Shown here in pieces: positions 46,811 to 54,769 of a DNA stretch of 64,000 nt (positions are counted from its first letter, which is position 1; every line of letters begins with the position of its first letter). The translations under genes were made by a program, and so were the position numbers. This DNA comes from Chitinispirillaceae bacterium (GTDB taxonomy: Bacteria > Fibrobacterota > Chitinivibrionia > Chitinivibrionales > Chitinispirillaceae): contig JAFGIN010000212.1 in the NCBI GenBank assembly GCA_016929595.1, positions 1-64,000 of the forward strand. Reading direction: 5' to 3'. The notes beneath the pieces were generated by a model. The model saw only the letters and a list, made by a program, of their open reading frames with translations, was not told where the DNA came from and did not search any database.

Positions 46811-46908
46811 GGACTGAGTGACTGAGTGACTACCTCTTCACTCTTCACTCTTCACTCTTCACTCTTCACTCTTCACCCTTCATCCTTCATCCTTCACCCT
46901 TCACCCTT
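46811..46908. repeat. Heptanucleotide tandem repeat between aspA and hydF
   Basis: GACTGAGTGACTGAGTGACTA is followed by at least five consecutive copies of TCTTCAC and then variants CCTTCAT and CCTTCAC. This is short tandemly repeated repetitive DNA. It runs into the 3' end of aspA, whose last codons and stop are made of it. The copy number is likely to vary. Confidence 0.8.
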
Positions 46909-48284
46909 TTTTCCATCCTGTATCCTAGCGACATAAGTGCCTGTGACGAAAGAATTGAATCGATAAATTCACTGCCAAGTCTTTCTGACAGGAATTTTCT
47001 AAAATCTGAATCGTCCGATCGATTGAATTCACCAACCAGAGATTCAGCTTTTTTGTACCCTATATAAGGAACTAATGCCGTCGCAAATGCTGTACTTGCA
47101 TTAATATTTAAGGTGCATTTTTCGACACGAGCCTTACAATTCTCAATATGTAATGCAGCTATTTTTGATGCATTTGTAAGAATCGATAACGATTCCAGCA
47201 TTGCAAATGCAATGAGTGGTAAAAACTCGTTAATCTGCAGGCTTCCACGCGAAACCGCATTCGAAATGAGTGCATGATTTGCAGATGTTTTCAGTGCACT
47301 GCTGATAACCGCTTCAAGAATAACCGGATTCATCTTTCCGGGCATTACTGAAGATCCAGCCTGAACTGGTGTCAGATAGACTTCTCCCAACATATGTAAA
47401 AGGCGAAGATCATTGCAAATTTTAATAAGGTTTGCACTATGAGAATCAAGGATACCCGACACTTCAACAAAGACATCAGTATTAGCAGTCTGATCGATAA
47501 GATTCTCGCCTCGGGTTAGACCATATCCTGTCAGAAAGCGTATTTTTTCATTTACAAGAAATATATATCGCCGTGGTGCTGTCAATCCTGTTCCTATAGC
47601 GGTTCCGCCAAGATTAATCACCCGTAGTCTCTCTTCACATTTGAACGTGCGCCAGCGATCGCGGGAAATTGCTTCTGCAAATGATGAAAACTGCGCACCA
47701 AGGGTCATGGGAACCGCTTCCTGCAGTTCTGTTCTTCCAATGATAATACAATCAGCAAATTCTTTCTCTTTTTTCTGAAGAACACCCTGAAGCTGCGCGA
47801 TTGCATCACTAAGCACGCGAACGCCCTCAATACAGGCAATTTTAAGTGCTGTTGGGTAAACATCGTTAGTAGATTGATGGAGATTTACATGTTCAACAGG
47901 GTGACAGAAGGCATACTCTCCTTTTTGATACCCCATTATTTCTAATGCCCGGTTTGCGATAACTTCATTTACATTCATATTGGTAGAAGTACCGGCTCCG
48001 CCCTGAAGTACATCGAGTGGAAACTGGTCTTCCAATCCACCTGAAATAATTTCCGACGATGCTGTACGGATAGCCGATGCACACTTCTGTTCAAGAAACC
48101 CCAGTTCATGGTTAGCCTCGCAACACGCATATTTTACCTTGGCGATAGAACGAACCAGTACTGGATGTACAGAATAAGGCGAAACCGAAAAATTATCGAG
48201 CGCCCGCTGCGTATGAATACCCCAGTAAACATGCGCAGGAACATTCAGTTCCCCAAGCAGGTCTTTTTCAATTCGAAAGTCCAT
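46887..48284 (-). CDS. aspA: Aspartate ammonia-lyase
   Basis: A 465-aa fumarase/aspartase-superfamily enzyme converting L-aspartate to fumarate and ammonia. It has GGAGTSTNMNVNEVIANRALE, the catalytic loop GSSVMPGKMNPVI, and HQSTNDVYPTA. Aspartase and the class II fumarases are close; the start (RIEKDLLGELNVP...YWGIHTQRA) and NVNEV fit AspA. The gene lies inside the hydrogenase maturation operon, with the TM1266-like gene overlapping its first base, as in other anaerobes. Inference: it may supply ammonia for the dithiomethylamine bridge. The C-terminal KRVKGEG comes from a tandem repeat. Confidence 0.88.
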   Translation of the reverse strand: MDFRIEKDLLGELNVPAHVYWGIHTQRALDNFSVSPYSVHPVLVRSIAKVKYACCEANHELGFLEQKCASAIRTASSEIISGGLEDQFPLDVLQGGAGTSTNMNVNEVIANRALEIMGYQKGEYAFCHPVEHVNLHQSTNDVYPTALKIACIEGVRVLSDAIAQLQGVLQKKEKEFADCIIIGRTELQEAVPMTLGAQFSSFAEAISRDRWRTFKCEERLRVINLGGTAIGTGLTAPRRYIFLVNEKIRFLTGYGLTRGENLIDQTANTDVFVEVSGILDSHSANLIKICNDLRLLHMLGEVYLTPVQAGSSVMPGKMNPVILEAVISSALKTSANHALISNAVSRGSLQINEFLPLIAFAMLESLSILTNASKIAALHIENCKARVEKCTLNINASTAFATALVPYIGYKKAESLVGEFNRSDDSDFRKFLSERLGSEFIDSILSSQALMSLGYRMEKRVKGEG

Positions 48285-48535
48285 CAGGTTCCTTTACTGA
48301 GTGCTGATTTAACCGTTACACCATGTACCATACCTATCCTTCCGGTGAGTACACCCAGCTCATCTGTAGTTGCATCAATAACAAGCGTAATCACACAGCA
48401 TTTTTTCTGCTGATATGGCACCCCGGTCCTTGCTATTATTATTTCTCCGAAATCAGAGAGAATTTTATTGACCTCATCAGCGCTTTTTTTCCGGTCCTCA
48501 ATGACGATTCCAACAAATCCTAATCTTTTTTGCAT
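48284..48535 (-). CDS. TM1266-like iron-only hydrogenase system regulator
   Basis: An 83-aa ACT-like/NikR-C-like protein: RLGFVGIVIEDRKKSADEVN, FGEIIIARTGVPYQQKKCCVITLVIDAT and LTGRIGMVHGVTVKSALSK. It matches the small TM1266 family found with hyd maturation genes and proposed to be regulatory. It has no DNA-binding domain of its own. Its stop overlaps the start of aspA. It is the first gene of the maturation operon, after the hydA terminator. Confidence 0.85.
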   Translation of the reverse strand: MQKRLGFVGIVIEDRKKSADEVNKILSDFGEIIIARTGVPYQQKKCCVITLVIDATTDELGVLTGRIGMVHGVTVKSALSKGT

Positions 48536-48554
48536 TTTTCATCCATTTCTGAAA

Positions 48555-48648
48555 TAAAAAAGGCCCGAATTTTTTAATCATTTCGACGGCTTAGGGACAC
48601 CCGGCCGGGCGTCTCTACACTCGATAATGATTAAAAAATTCGGGCCTG
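48555..48648 (-). terminator. Long-stem terminator or nested inverted repeat after hydABC
   Basis: AGGCCCGAATTTTTTAATCA (from 48561) and TGATTAAAAAATTCGGGCCT (to 48647) form a stem of at least 21 perfect pairs. Inside is a second hairpin centred on CCCGGCCGGG. On the minus strand the stem is followed by six Ts, which suits termination of the hydCBA transcript. The nested GC-rich core looks like a dispersed REP or MITE-type element that has been put to use. Confidence 0.72.
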
Positions 48649-48732
48649 AAATGTAAAATATCGTCGAATTCATGAATCCCCCCTTGTGTTCAGAACCTGA
48701 TGGCCCCTTACCGCAGGAAATTTTTTTATACT

Positions 48733-48762
48733 GTTTCAGCCTCCATTTCTGGAGGCTGAAAC
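48733..48762. repeat. Perfect 12-bp hairpin downstream of hydA
   Basis: GTTTCAGCCTCC (48733-48744) and GGAGGCTGAAAC (48751-48762) around a 6-base loop. There is no T-run on the hydA-sense side, so it is more likely an mRNA 3' stabilising or attenuating hairpin than a terminator. Confidence 0.55.
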
Positions 48763-48836
48763 ATATTCTTTACAATTTTACTCAAAAAGTGCTATTCATG
48801 CAACATTCAACTGAGACATAAACACACTAAATATAA

Positions 48837-50582
48837 TTACCGCTGGTACTCAGGACGTGCAATATAATGCGTATGCAGCAGGTGATGAGATTTTTCACCG
48901 TTGGGTGTACCAAGGAATTCCGAATAGAGCTGCTTGATATGAGGATTCTCATGAGAATAACGAATCACACATCGGCTGTCTTCATCATATAGACCTTCAG
49001 CACGTGCAGCACGGAGTTCATCGGTAACACCATAGGGCTGACCACCACCACCAACACAACCACCAGGACACGCCATGACCTCAATGAAGTGATAGGGAAG
49101 TTCTTTGCCGGTCATTTTAGCTTCTTTTACTTTGTTGAGTACATATTCTACATTTTTAAGACCGTGTGCAACAGCAACTTTAACGGTATGAGGACCAACC
49201 TGAACGGTACCCTCTTTCACACCACTGAATCCGCGAACGTTCTCGAATTCAACATGCGATAATTTACCACCGGTCACATAATCGTAAGCGGTACGAAGTG
49301 CAGCTTCCATAACCCCACCGGTTACACCGAAGATGGTTCCAGCACCGGTATATTCACCAAGAATATAATCCGGTTCTTCATCGGGGAGATTTACAAAGTC
49401 GATACCGGCCTGTTTAATCATACGAGCTAGTTCTCTAGTGGTAAGAGATATGTCGATATCCTGCACTCCGGATGCAAACATATCTTTAGAACGACGAATC
49501 TCATACTTTTTAGCAGTACACGGCATGATTGAAACAAGAAACATCTTTTTTGGATCAAGACGTTTTTTCTGTGCATAGTAGGTTTTTGTAAGTGCACCAA
49601 CCATTGCCTGAGGTGATTTACATGTAGAAAATATATCCTTCATGTCTGAATGAAATTTTTCCATGAAATCAACCCATGATGGACAGCAGCTGGTAATCAA
49701 GGGCAACTTATCAGGTGCAGTTGTAAATCGAGTGACAAACTCAGTTGCTTCTTCAACGATTGTCAGGTCTGCACCAAAGTTAGTATCGAAAATCGCATTG
49801 AAACCCATTCTGCGCAATGCAGCATAGATTTTACCGGTAAGGTTAGCACCTGGCTCAAAACCGAATGCTTCACCAATTGCAACACGTACTGCCGGTGCAA
49901 TCTGAACGACACAATATTTCTCTGGATCCTGAAGAGCTTGCCAGACAACAGGCGCTTCACAATTTTCAACTATAGCCCCGGTCGGACAATGTGCTGAGCA
50001 CTGACCGCAACGCACACATGGTGATTCTCCGAGATTGATATCTCCAGCAGGAGATATTCGTGTATCAAATCCACGTTCCAGGAATGAGAGCGCCCAGACA
50101 TTCTGAACATCCTGACATACAGTAACACAACGGCCACAGGAGATACATTTTCTTGGATCAAGAACTATAGTACCTGTTGAAATATCTGATTTCAGATCCG
50201 GTACACAGTTAGGAAATGCATCTCTTCTGATACCAAAATCTGCAGCAAGAGTCTGAAGTTCACAATTGCCATTTCTTCCGCAGGTAAGACATTCGTTTGG
50301 ATGCTTTGACAGAATCAGTTCGATAACAGTTCTGCGAACATCTACAATCTCAGCATCATGAGTGATGATTTCCATATTCTGCTCGATAGGTGTGCAGCAG
50401 GCACGGAGCATTTTGTTTGATCCTTTGACTTTAACAATACAGATTCCGCATGATGCAGTCGCGGGAAGATCCGGATGTTTACACAGTGTTGGAATTTTTA
50501 CATTTACCTTTTTGGCAGCATCCAGAATGGTTGTGCCTTCAGGTACCGAAACAGTAATACCATTAATTTTTGCTGATATCAT
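48837..50582 (-). CDS. hydA: [FeFe]-hydrogenase catalytic subunit HydA
   Basis: A 581-aa hydrogenase large subunit of the HydABC bifurcating type. It has a [2Fe-2S] domain (about 1-75), a His-ligated cluster segment (HPNECLTCGRNGNCELQ), and two [4Fe-4S] motifs (CISCGRCVTVC and CVRCGQCSAHCPTGA). The H-cluster domain has all three signatures: L1 TSCCPSW (about 298), L2 MPCTAKKYE (about 350) and L3 ACPGGCVGGGGQP (about 505). It makes or consumes H2, coupling ferredoxin and NADH with HydB and HydC. It starts 2 bases after hydB. Confidence 0.95.
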   Translation of the reverse strand: MISAKINGITVSVPEGTTILDAAKKVNVKIPTLCKHPDLPATASCGICIVKVKGSNKMLRACCTPIEQNMEIITHDAEIVDVRRTVIELILSKHPNECLTCGRNGNCELQTLAADFGIRRDAFPNCVPDLKSDISTGTIVLDPRKCISCGRCVTVCQDVQNVWALSFLERGFDTRISPAGDINLGESPCVRCGQCSAHCPTGAIVENCEAPVVWQALQDPEKYCVVQIAPAVRVAIGEAFGFEPGANLTGKIYAALRRMGFNAIFDTNFGADLTIVEEATEFVTRFTTAPDKLPLITSCCPSWVDFMEKFHSDMKDIFSTCKSPQAMVGALTKTYYAQKKRLDPKKMFLVSIMPCTAKKYEIRRSKDMFASGVQDIDISLTTRELARMIKQAGIDFVNLPDEEPDYILGEYTGAGTIFGVTGGVMEAALRTAYDYVTGGKLSHVEFENVRGFSGVKEGTVQVGPHTVKVAVAHGLKNVEYVLNKVKEAKMTGKELPYHFIEVMACPGGCVGGGGQPYGVTDELRAARAEGLYDEDSRCVIRYSHENPHIKQLYSEFLGTPNGEKSHHLLHTHYIARPEYQR

Positions 50583-50584
50583 TA

Positions 50585-52324
50585 TTATGCCCTCGCAATC
50601 GCTTCAAATTTGCATACATCAAAACAGCGTCCGCATTTAATGCATTTCTCCTGATCGATTGTGTACCCTTTTTCACGATCACCGGAGATTGCATTAACAG
50701 GACAGTTGGTAACACAGAGCCTGCACTTCTTACACTTTTCAGGAACAATTGTGAATTTGAGAAGTTTTGTGCACTTTCCGGCACGACATTTTTTCTTCTC
50801 AATATGATCAAGATATTCACTTTCAAAGTATCTCAGTGTTGACATTACGGGGTTTGGAGCAGTCTGGCCAAGTGCGCAGAGTGATGCTTTCTGCATTCCC
50901 TGTGCGATACGCTTGATAGAGGTAATATCTTCCAATGTACCTTTTCCAGCAGTGATTTTTTCGAGAATAGCAAGCATTTGATAACCGCCAATACGGCACG
51001 GCGCACATTTCCCGCAGGATTCATCGACACAGAACTTTAGATAGAACTTTGAAATGTCAACAAGACAGTCATCCTCATCCATAACAATCATACCACCTGA
51101 TCCCATAATTGAACCAAGTTCGATAAGATGTTCATAGCTCACAGGGGTATCAAAATTTTTCTCGGGGATAACACCGCCTGATGGACCACCGGTCTGAACT
51201 GCGATCATCTTGTTCTCCGGTACAAAGCAGCCACCACTGATCTGAAAAACAATATCCCGCAGAGGTGTCCCCATTGCGATCTCGACAAGACCGGAGTTCT
51301 TTACTTTTCCAGTAACGGCGAACACTTTAGTTCCCTTGGATTTATCTGTTCCAATAGTTGCAAACCACTCTGCCCCCTTCTGGAAAATCACTGCTATATT
51401 GGCAAGTGTCTCTACGTTATTGATAATTGTCGGCTTATCCCACAACCCTCTGTCTGATGGATACGGCGGACGTGGTTTTGGTGTACCCCGTTTACCTTCG
51501 ATCGATGCGATAAGTGCGGTCTCTTCGCCACAGACAAACGCACCGGCACCAAGCCGGATCTCAAGATCAAAAGAAAACTTCGAACCAAGTATGTCTTTAC
51601 CTAACAGACCTTTTTCGTATGCCTGATCGATTGCTTTTTGAACACGTTCAATTGCCAGAGGATATTCGGCTCTGATATATGCAAAACCTTTACTTGCACC
51701 AATCGCATATCCGGCAATGATCATACCTTCGATAACAGAGTGTGGGTCACCTTCAAGGACACTCCTGTCCATATATGCACCCGGATCACCTTCGTCAGCA
51801 TTACAAATGACATACTTTTCATCACCGAATGAACCTCGTGCAAGATTCCACTTCATCCATGTCGGAAAACCGGCACCACCACGTCCTCTGAGACCGCTCT
51901 TTTTCATCTCTTCGATCACTGTCTCAGGTGTCATATCGAAAAGACACTTTCCAACAGATGCATATCCGCTTCTGCTTATGTAGTCATCAATGCTTTCCGG
52001 ATCTACAATACCACAGTTACGCAGAACAATACGTGTCTGCATAGCCTGGTTTTCAAGAAGAAGATCCTCGATCGGAGTTCCCTCCTTTATAGTGGTCTGG
52101 ATAATTTTCTCCGCATCACTTAGCTTAACGTTAACATAGATAATGTCAAGCGAACAGATTTTCAGGGCAACACCTTTATCGTAGATACCGAGATCTGCGA
52201 CTCTGATCACCTGAAGATCTTCGATGCCCTTTTCACGTGCAACTTTAAGAAGCTGAGTCTGTATCTCGCGGGAGGAATCGCCAGTCAAACTCGTGTCCTT
52301 TATAAAAATTATAGGCTTTTCCAT
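50585..52324 (-). CDS. hydB: Hydrogenase NuoF-like flavoprotein subunit HydB
   Basis: A 579-aa subunit that binds FMN and NAD(H) and is the bifurcation site of HydABC. It has an N-terminal thioredoxin-like region, the FMN/NADH motif GRGGAGFPTWMKW, CNADEGDPGAYMDRSV, EETALIASIEG, the [4Fe-4S] motif ESCGKCAPCRIG, and two C-terminal ferredoxin clusters (CKKCRLCVTNCP and CIKCGRCFDVCK). The start at 52324 has AAGGAG upstream; the frame is open to 52384, but those 20 codons overlap the preceding gene. It lies 2 bases from hydA and 5 from the upstream gene. Confidence 0.95.
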   Translation of the reverse strand: MEKPIIFIKDTSLTGDSSREIQTQLLKVAREKGIEDLQVIRVADLGIYDKGVALKICSLDIIYVNVKLSDAEKIIQTTIKEGTPIEDLLLENQAMQTRIVLRNCGIVDPESIDDYISRSGYASVGKCLFDMTPETVIEEMKKSGLRGRGGAGFPTWMKWNLARGSFGDEKYVICNADEGDPGAYMDRSVLEGDPHSVIEGMIIAGYAIGASKGFAYIRAEYPLAIERVQKAIDQAYEKGLLGKDILGSKFSFDLEIRLGAGAFVCGEETALIASIEGKRGTPKPRPPYPSDRGLWDKPTIINNVETLANIAVIFQKGAEWFATIGTDKSKGTKVFAVTGKVKNSGLVEIAMGTPLRDIVFQISGGCFVPENKMIAVQTGGPSGGVIPEKNFDTPVSYEHLIELGSIMGSGGMIVMDEDDCLVDISKFYLKFCVDESCGKCAPCRIGGYQMLAILEKITAGKGTLEDITSIKRIAQGMQKASLCALGQTAPNPVMSTLRYFESEYLDHIEKKKCRAGKCTKLLKFTIVPEKCKKCRLCVTNCPVNAISGDREKGYTIDQEKCIKCGRCFDVCKFEAIARA

Positions 52325-52329
52325 TGTAT

Positions 52330-52680
52330 TTATCTCCTTATCGGCAGATCGAAAATGTGATCGTTGACCAGTCGTTTTCCGCAAACATGCTCTTCAATAA
52401 TACGATGCGCGACTTCTCCGTTTACTCTTCCGTAAATTACTGAAGGAAGTCCTTCGACTGATACTTCAACAAGCGGTTCTGCATGACACATACCAAGACA
52501 GCCTGTTTTGGTAACGACAACATTGAGATCGTGCTGCTTAATCTCTTTTGTGAACAGTTCAAATACTTCCTGCGCACCTGCAGCTATACCGCATGTTGAC
52601 ATTCCAACTTTTACATATTGTTGTCCAGCCTTGATCTTCGGCTGTACTTTTTTAAGATCATCACGGGTTAATTGTACCAT
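52330..52680 (-). CDS. [2Fe-2S] thioredoxin-like ferredoxin of the hydrogenase operon
   Basis: A 116-aa thioredoxin-like [2Fe-2S] protein: VGMSTCGIAAGAQEVFELF and VVVTKTGCLGMCHAEPLVEVSV give the four-Cys pattern (one Cys, long gap, CX3C). It corresponds to the small ferredoxin-like gene often lying between hydC and hydB. It probably carries electrons within or to the complex. It lies 2 bases from hydC. Confidence 0.86.
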   Translation of the reverse strand: MVQLTRDDLKKVQPKIKAGQQYVKVGMSTCGIAAGAQEVFELFTKEIKQHDLNVVVTKTGCLGMCHAEPLVEVSVEGLPSVIYGRVNGEVAHRIIEEHVCGKRLVNDHIFDLPIRR

Positions 52681-52682
52681 AA

Positions 52683-53162
52683 TCAGTCCTCTTTCTTATA
52701 CTTTGAAAGGATTCCCATCACTTCGCTGCGTTTAACTTTTCCGTAGATCTGCCCATTGACAGACAAAACAGGAGCCAGACCGCAGCAACCCAGACAACGA
52801 ACAACATCCAGATGGAAAAGCCCGTCTTTGGATGTTTGCCCTTCTCCTATATCAAGAAGGTTTTTAACCTCATCAACAAGATCGGGTGCGCCTTTAAGAT
52901 AACATGCTGTTCCAAGACAGATTGCAATGGTGTATTTACCCGGAGGATCAAGCTTGAAATAATTATAAAAAGTGATTACTTCATAGATTCTCGCCAGCGG
53001 TATATCGAGCTGCTGCGACAATTGAAGCGAGACATCACGGGGGACATACCCATAGTGGTTCTGAAGTTCATGGAGAACCATTATGAGGCTGCCTTTTTTC
53101 CCCCGCCATTTTTCAACCAGAGTGGAAATCTCCGGACTCGTCGTAGTACTAGTGCTACACAT
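52683..53162 (-). CDS. hydC: Hydrogenase NuoE-like subunit HydC
   Basis: A 159-aa [2Fe-2S] thioredoxin-fold subunit. It has the N-terminal helical bundle (GSLIMVLHELQNHYGYVP, YEVITFYNYFKLDPPGKY) and cluster cysteines in CLGTACYLKG and RCLGCCGLAPVL, as in NuoE. It is the first gene of the hydC-ferredoxin-hydB-hydA operon. The upstream region carries a Rex operator and is divergent to rex. Confidence 0.93.
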   Translation of the reverse strand: MCSTSTTTSPEISTLVEKWRGKKGSLIMVLHELQNHYGYVPRDVSLQLSQQLDIPLARIYEVITFYNYFKLDPPGKYTIAICLGTACYLKGAPDLVDEVKNLLDIGEGQTSKDGLFHLDVVRCLGCCGLAPVLSVNGQIYGKVKRSEVMGILSKYKKED

Positions 53163-53498
53163 AGATAGGCCTTTCTGGAGTCGGTAACCGTTAATGTGAA
53201 AATTATCACATTTATTGTTGCAATTTGTTCGAATAAGTTCTTAATATACAATCAATTTTTTTTTGTATCAATTTTTTTTTGTGATTAACAGAAGTAAAAA
53301 TGTCCAATTTATGTGAAACTCGACATCTTTATTGATTCCACCACCCAATATGCAACCTTTTGTCTCTCTTCTTGAAGGAAGTACCAATTTAAAGACTATT
53401 TATTGTGATAATAAATACATTAATATTGATTAAATCAGTGAAATTGAATATTTTATGAATTGATATAAAGGCTTACATTATGTGAACAGAGGTACTAT
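53163..53498. other. 336-base divergent control region of hydC and rex
   Basis: AT-rich. It holds one full Rex operator (53195-53210) and several half-site-like TGTGA words on the plus strand, for example near 53279, 53311, 53403 and 53481. The last two are within 100 bases of rex, in line with self-regulation. Confidence 0.55.
53195..53210. promoter_or_regulatory. Rex operator upstream of hydC
   Basis: TGTGAAAATTATCACA is a palindrome matching the Rex consensus TTGTGAAnnnnTTCACAA in its TGTGA/TCACA arms and AT-rich centre. It lies 33-48 bases ahead of hydC. On the hyd strand it contains TGTGATAAT, an extended -10-like word, so bound Rex would block transcription. A high NADH/NAD+ ratio releases Rex. 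Confidence 0.72.
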
Positions 53499-54155
53499 AT
53501 GGTAACCAACAAAAATTGTATTCTCAGACTATCACGATACAAAAACGCTCTCTACAGGTTCAAAACACTGGGTTTTCATAAAATCTTTTCTGACTACCTC
53601 GCAGATGCAGTAGGTGTTACCAGTGCTCAGGTACGAAAAGATTTTTCCTTATTCGGTATCAGTGGTAATAAACGGGGCGGTTATCAGATCGACGCACTTA
53701 TCATAAAACTCAACGATATTCTTGGAAAAAACGAGCTGCAGAAAGTGATTATTGCGGGAGCTGGAAATCTGGGCAGCGCCCTGATGAAATACAAAAATTT
53801 CGAAAAGGAGGGAATCAAGATTGTCGCGGCTTTCGATATTGATCCCTCAAAACGTAATCCAAAATTTCCGATACCGGTTTTCGCTCTTGAGGAACTTGAA
53901 GAATTTGTAAAAACCAACGAGATCAAGATTGGTATTATCAGTGTGCCTGATATCGCAGCGCAGCATACTCTCGATATAATGATACGGGCAGGGATCAAAG
54001 GGGTTCTTAATTTCGCTCCGATGCAGCTCAAGAATGCCGGAGATTGTGTGGTCAATAATGTCAATCTGGAACTGGAGCTGGAAAATCTCATCTATTTTGT
54101 TAATGCAATGCAGAAATCAGCAGGAGTGATAACCCTTAATGACCCTTTGATATAA
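53499..54155 (+). CDS. rex: Redox-sensing transcriptional repressor Rex
   Basis: A 218-aa repressor that reads the NADH/NAD+ ratio. It has an N-terminal winged helix (about 5-80: LRLSRYKNALYRF, VTSAQVRKDFSLFG), a Rossmann NAD domain (IIAGAGNLGSAL), FDIDPSKRN, and the C-terminal swapped helix ELENLIYFVNAMQ. Its divergence from hydC, with an operator between, makes the hydrogenase operon the obvious target. The ATG has AGAGG six bases upstream. Confidence 0.94.
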   Translation: MVTNKNCILRLSRYKNALYRFKTLGFHKIFSDYLADAVGVTSAQVRKDFSLFGISGNKRGGYQIDALIIKLNDILGKNELQKVIIAGAGNLGSALMKYKNFEKEGIKIVAAFDIDPSKRNPKFPIPVFALEELEEFVKTNEIKIGIISVPDIAAQHTLDIMIRAGIKGVLNFAPMQLKNAGDCVVNNVNLELELENLIYFVNAMQKSAGVITLNDPLI

Positions 54156-54191
54156 TTCTCAGATCTCCCTTGTCGACGGAAAGTTCAATGT

Positions 54192-54761
54192 ATGAATGGT
54201 GATATTTCAAAATTGGCCTATGTAGCAATCTCTTTCGACAATGTCAAGAAAGATGCATACGTTGACAATAGTCTTTTACGCAAACTGGAGGTTCCCGATA
54301 ATAACGGACGTAAAATCTTTGCAACGTCAGTAATGCCTCAGAAGGGTGAAACTCCAATTGATAAAGAGTTATGGGTGGCCCCCTCTATATTTCCAACCGG
54401 AAATGGTGGAATCGAAATAGCGACTTTCACCGAATTTTCCTCCCAGGACCGTCACCGGCATGATCGCGCGACAGAAATATATACCGTTTTAAAAGGTCAC
54501 TTAACTTTTTATATTAACGACCGGGAGATACCAGCCCTTCATGAAGGTGATGAAATAGTAATTCTTCCAGGCACTACACATCAGGTCCGAAAATCCTCAT
54601 ACAGCCTTAAGAAAAAAGACAACTTTGAACTGATTGTCCGTGTTCATTCAATTTCGTGCTATGGGGAGGATGATAAGTACGTTCAGCTTGAACCCGATGG
54701 ACAATGGCAACGATGGAACACCCTTTCATCCCTGCAGCGAAGCAACGCATACAAACTATAA
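54192..54761 (+). CDS. Cupin-domain protein
   Basis: A 189-aa protein with one cupin barrel (about 70-150): RHRHDRATEIYTVLKGHLTFYIN, with the His-x-His...Glu metal set of motif 1, and LHEGDEIVILPGTTHQV giving motif 2 with its His. It could be an isomerase or a small-molecule sensor. It lies 36 bases after rex on the same strand and may share its transcript. The substrate is unknown. Confidence 0.76.
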   Translation: MNGDISKLAYVAISFDNVKKDAYVDNSLLRKLEVPDNNGRKIFATSVMPQKGETPIDKELWVAPSIFPTGNGGIEIATFTEFSSQDRHRHDRATEIYTVLKGHLTFYINDREIPALHEGDEIVILPGTTHQVRKSSYSLKKKDNFELIVRVHSISCYGEDDKYVQLEPDGQWQRWNTLSSLQRSNAYKL

Positions 54762-54769
54762 TATCGAAA

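Larger units (their letters stand above)
48536..48836. other. 301-base region between hydA and the maturation operon
   Basis: Contains two hairpins, listed separately, and the promoter region of the TM1266-aspA-hydF-hydG-hydE operon. I see no coding sequence. Confidence 0.5.

Noticed and set aside
46780-46848. N-terminal extension of HydF
   Set aside because: The extra 23 codons derive largely from tandem-repeat DNA; 46779 has the ribosome binding site and gives the usual distance to the GTPase motif.
48733-48762. Hairpin after hydA as the hyd terminator
   Set aside because: It lacks a T-run on the minus strand; the longer hairpin at 48561-48647 has one.
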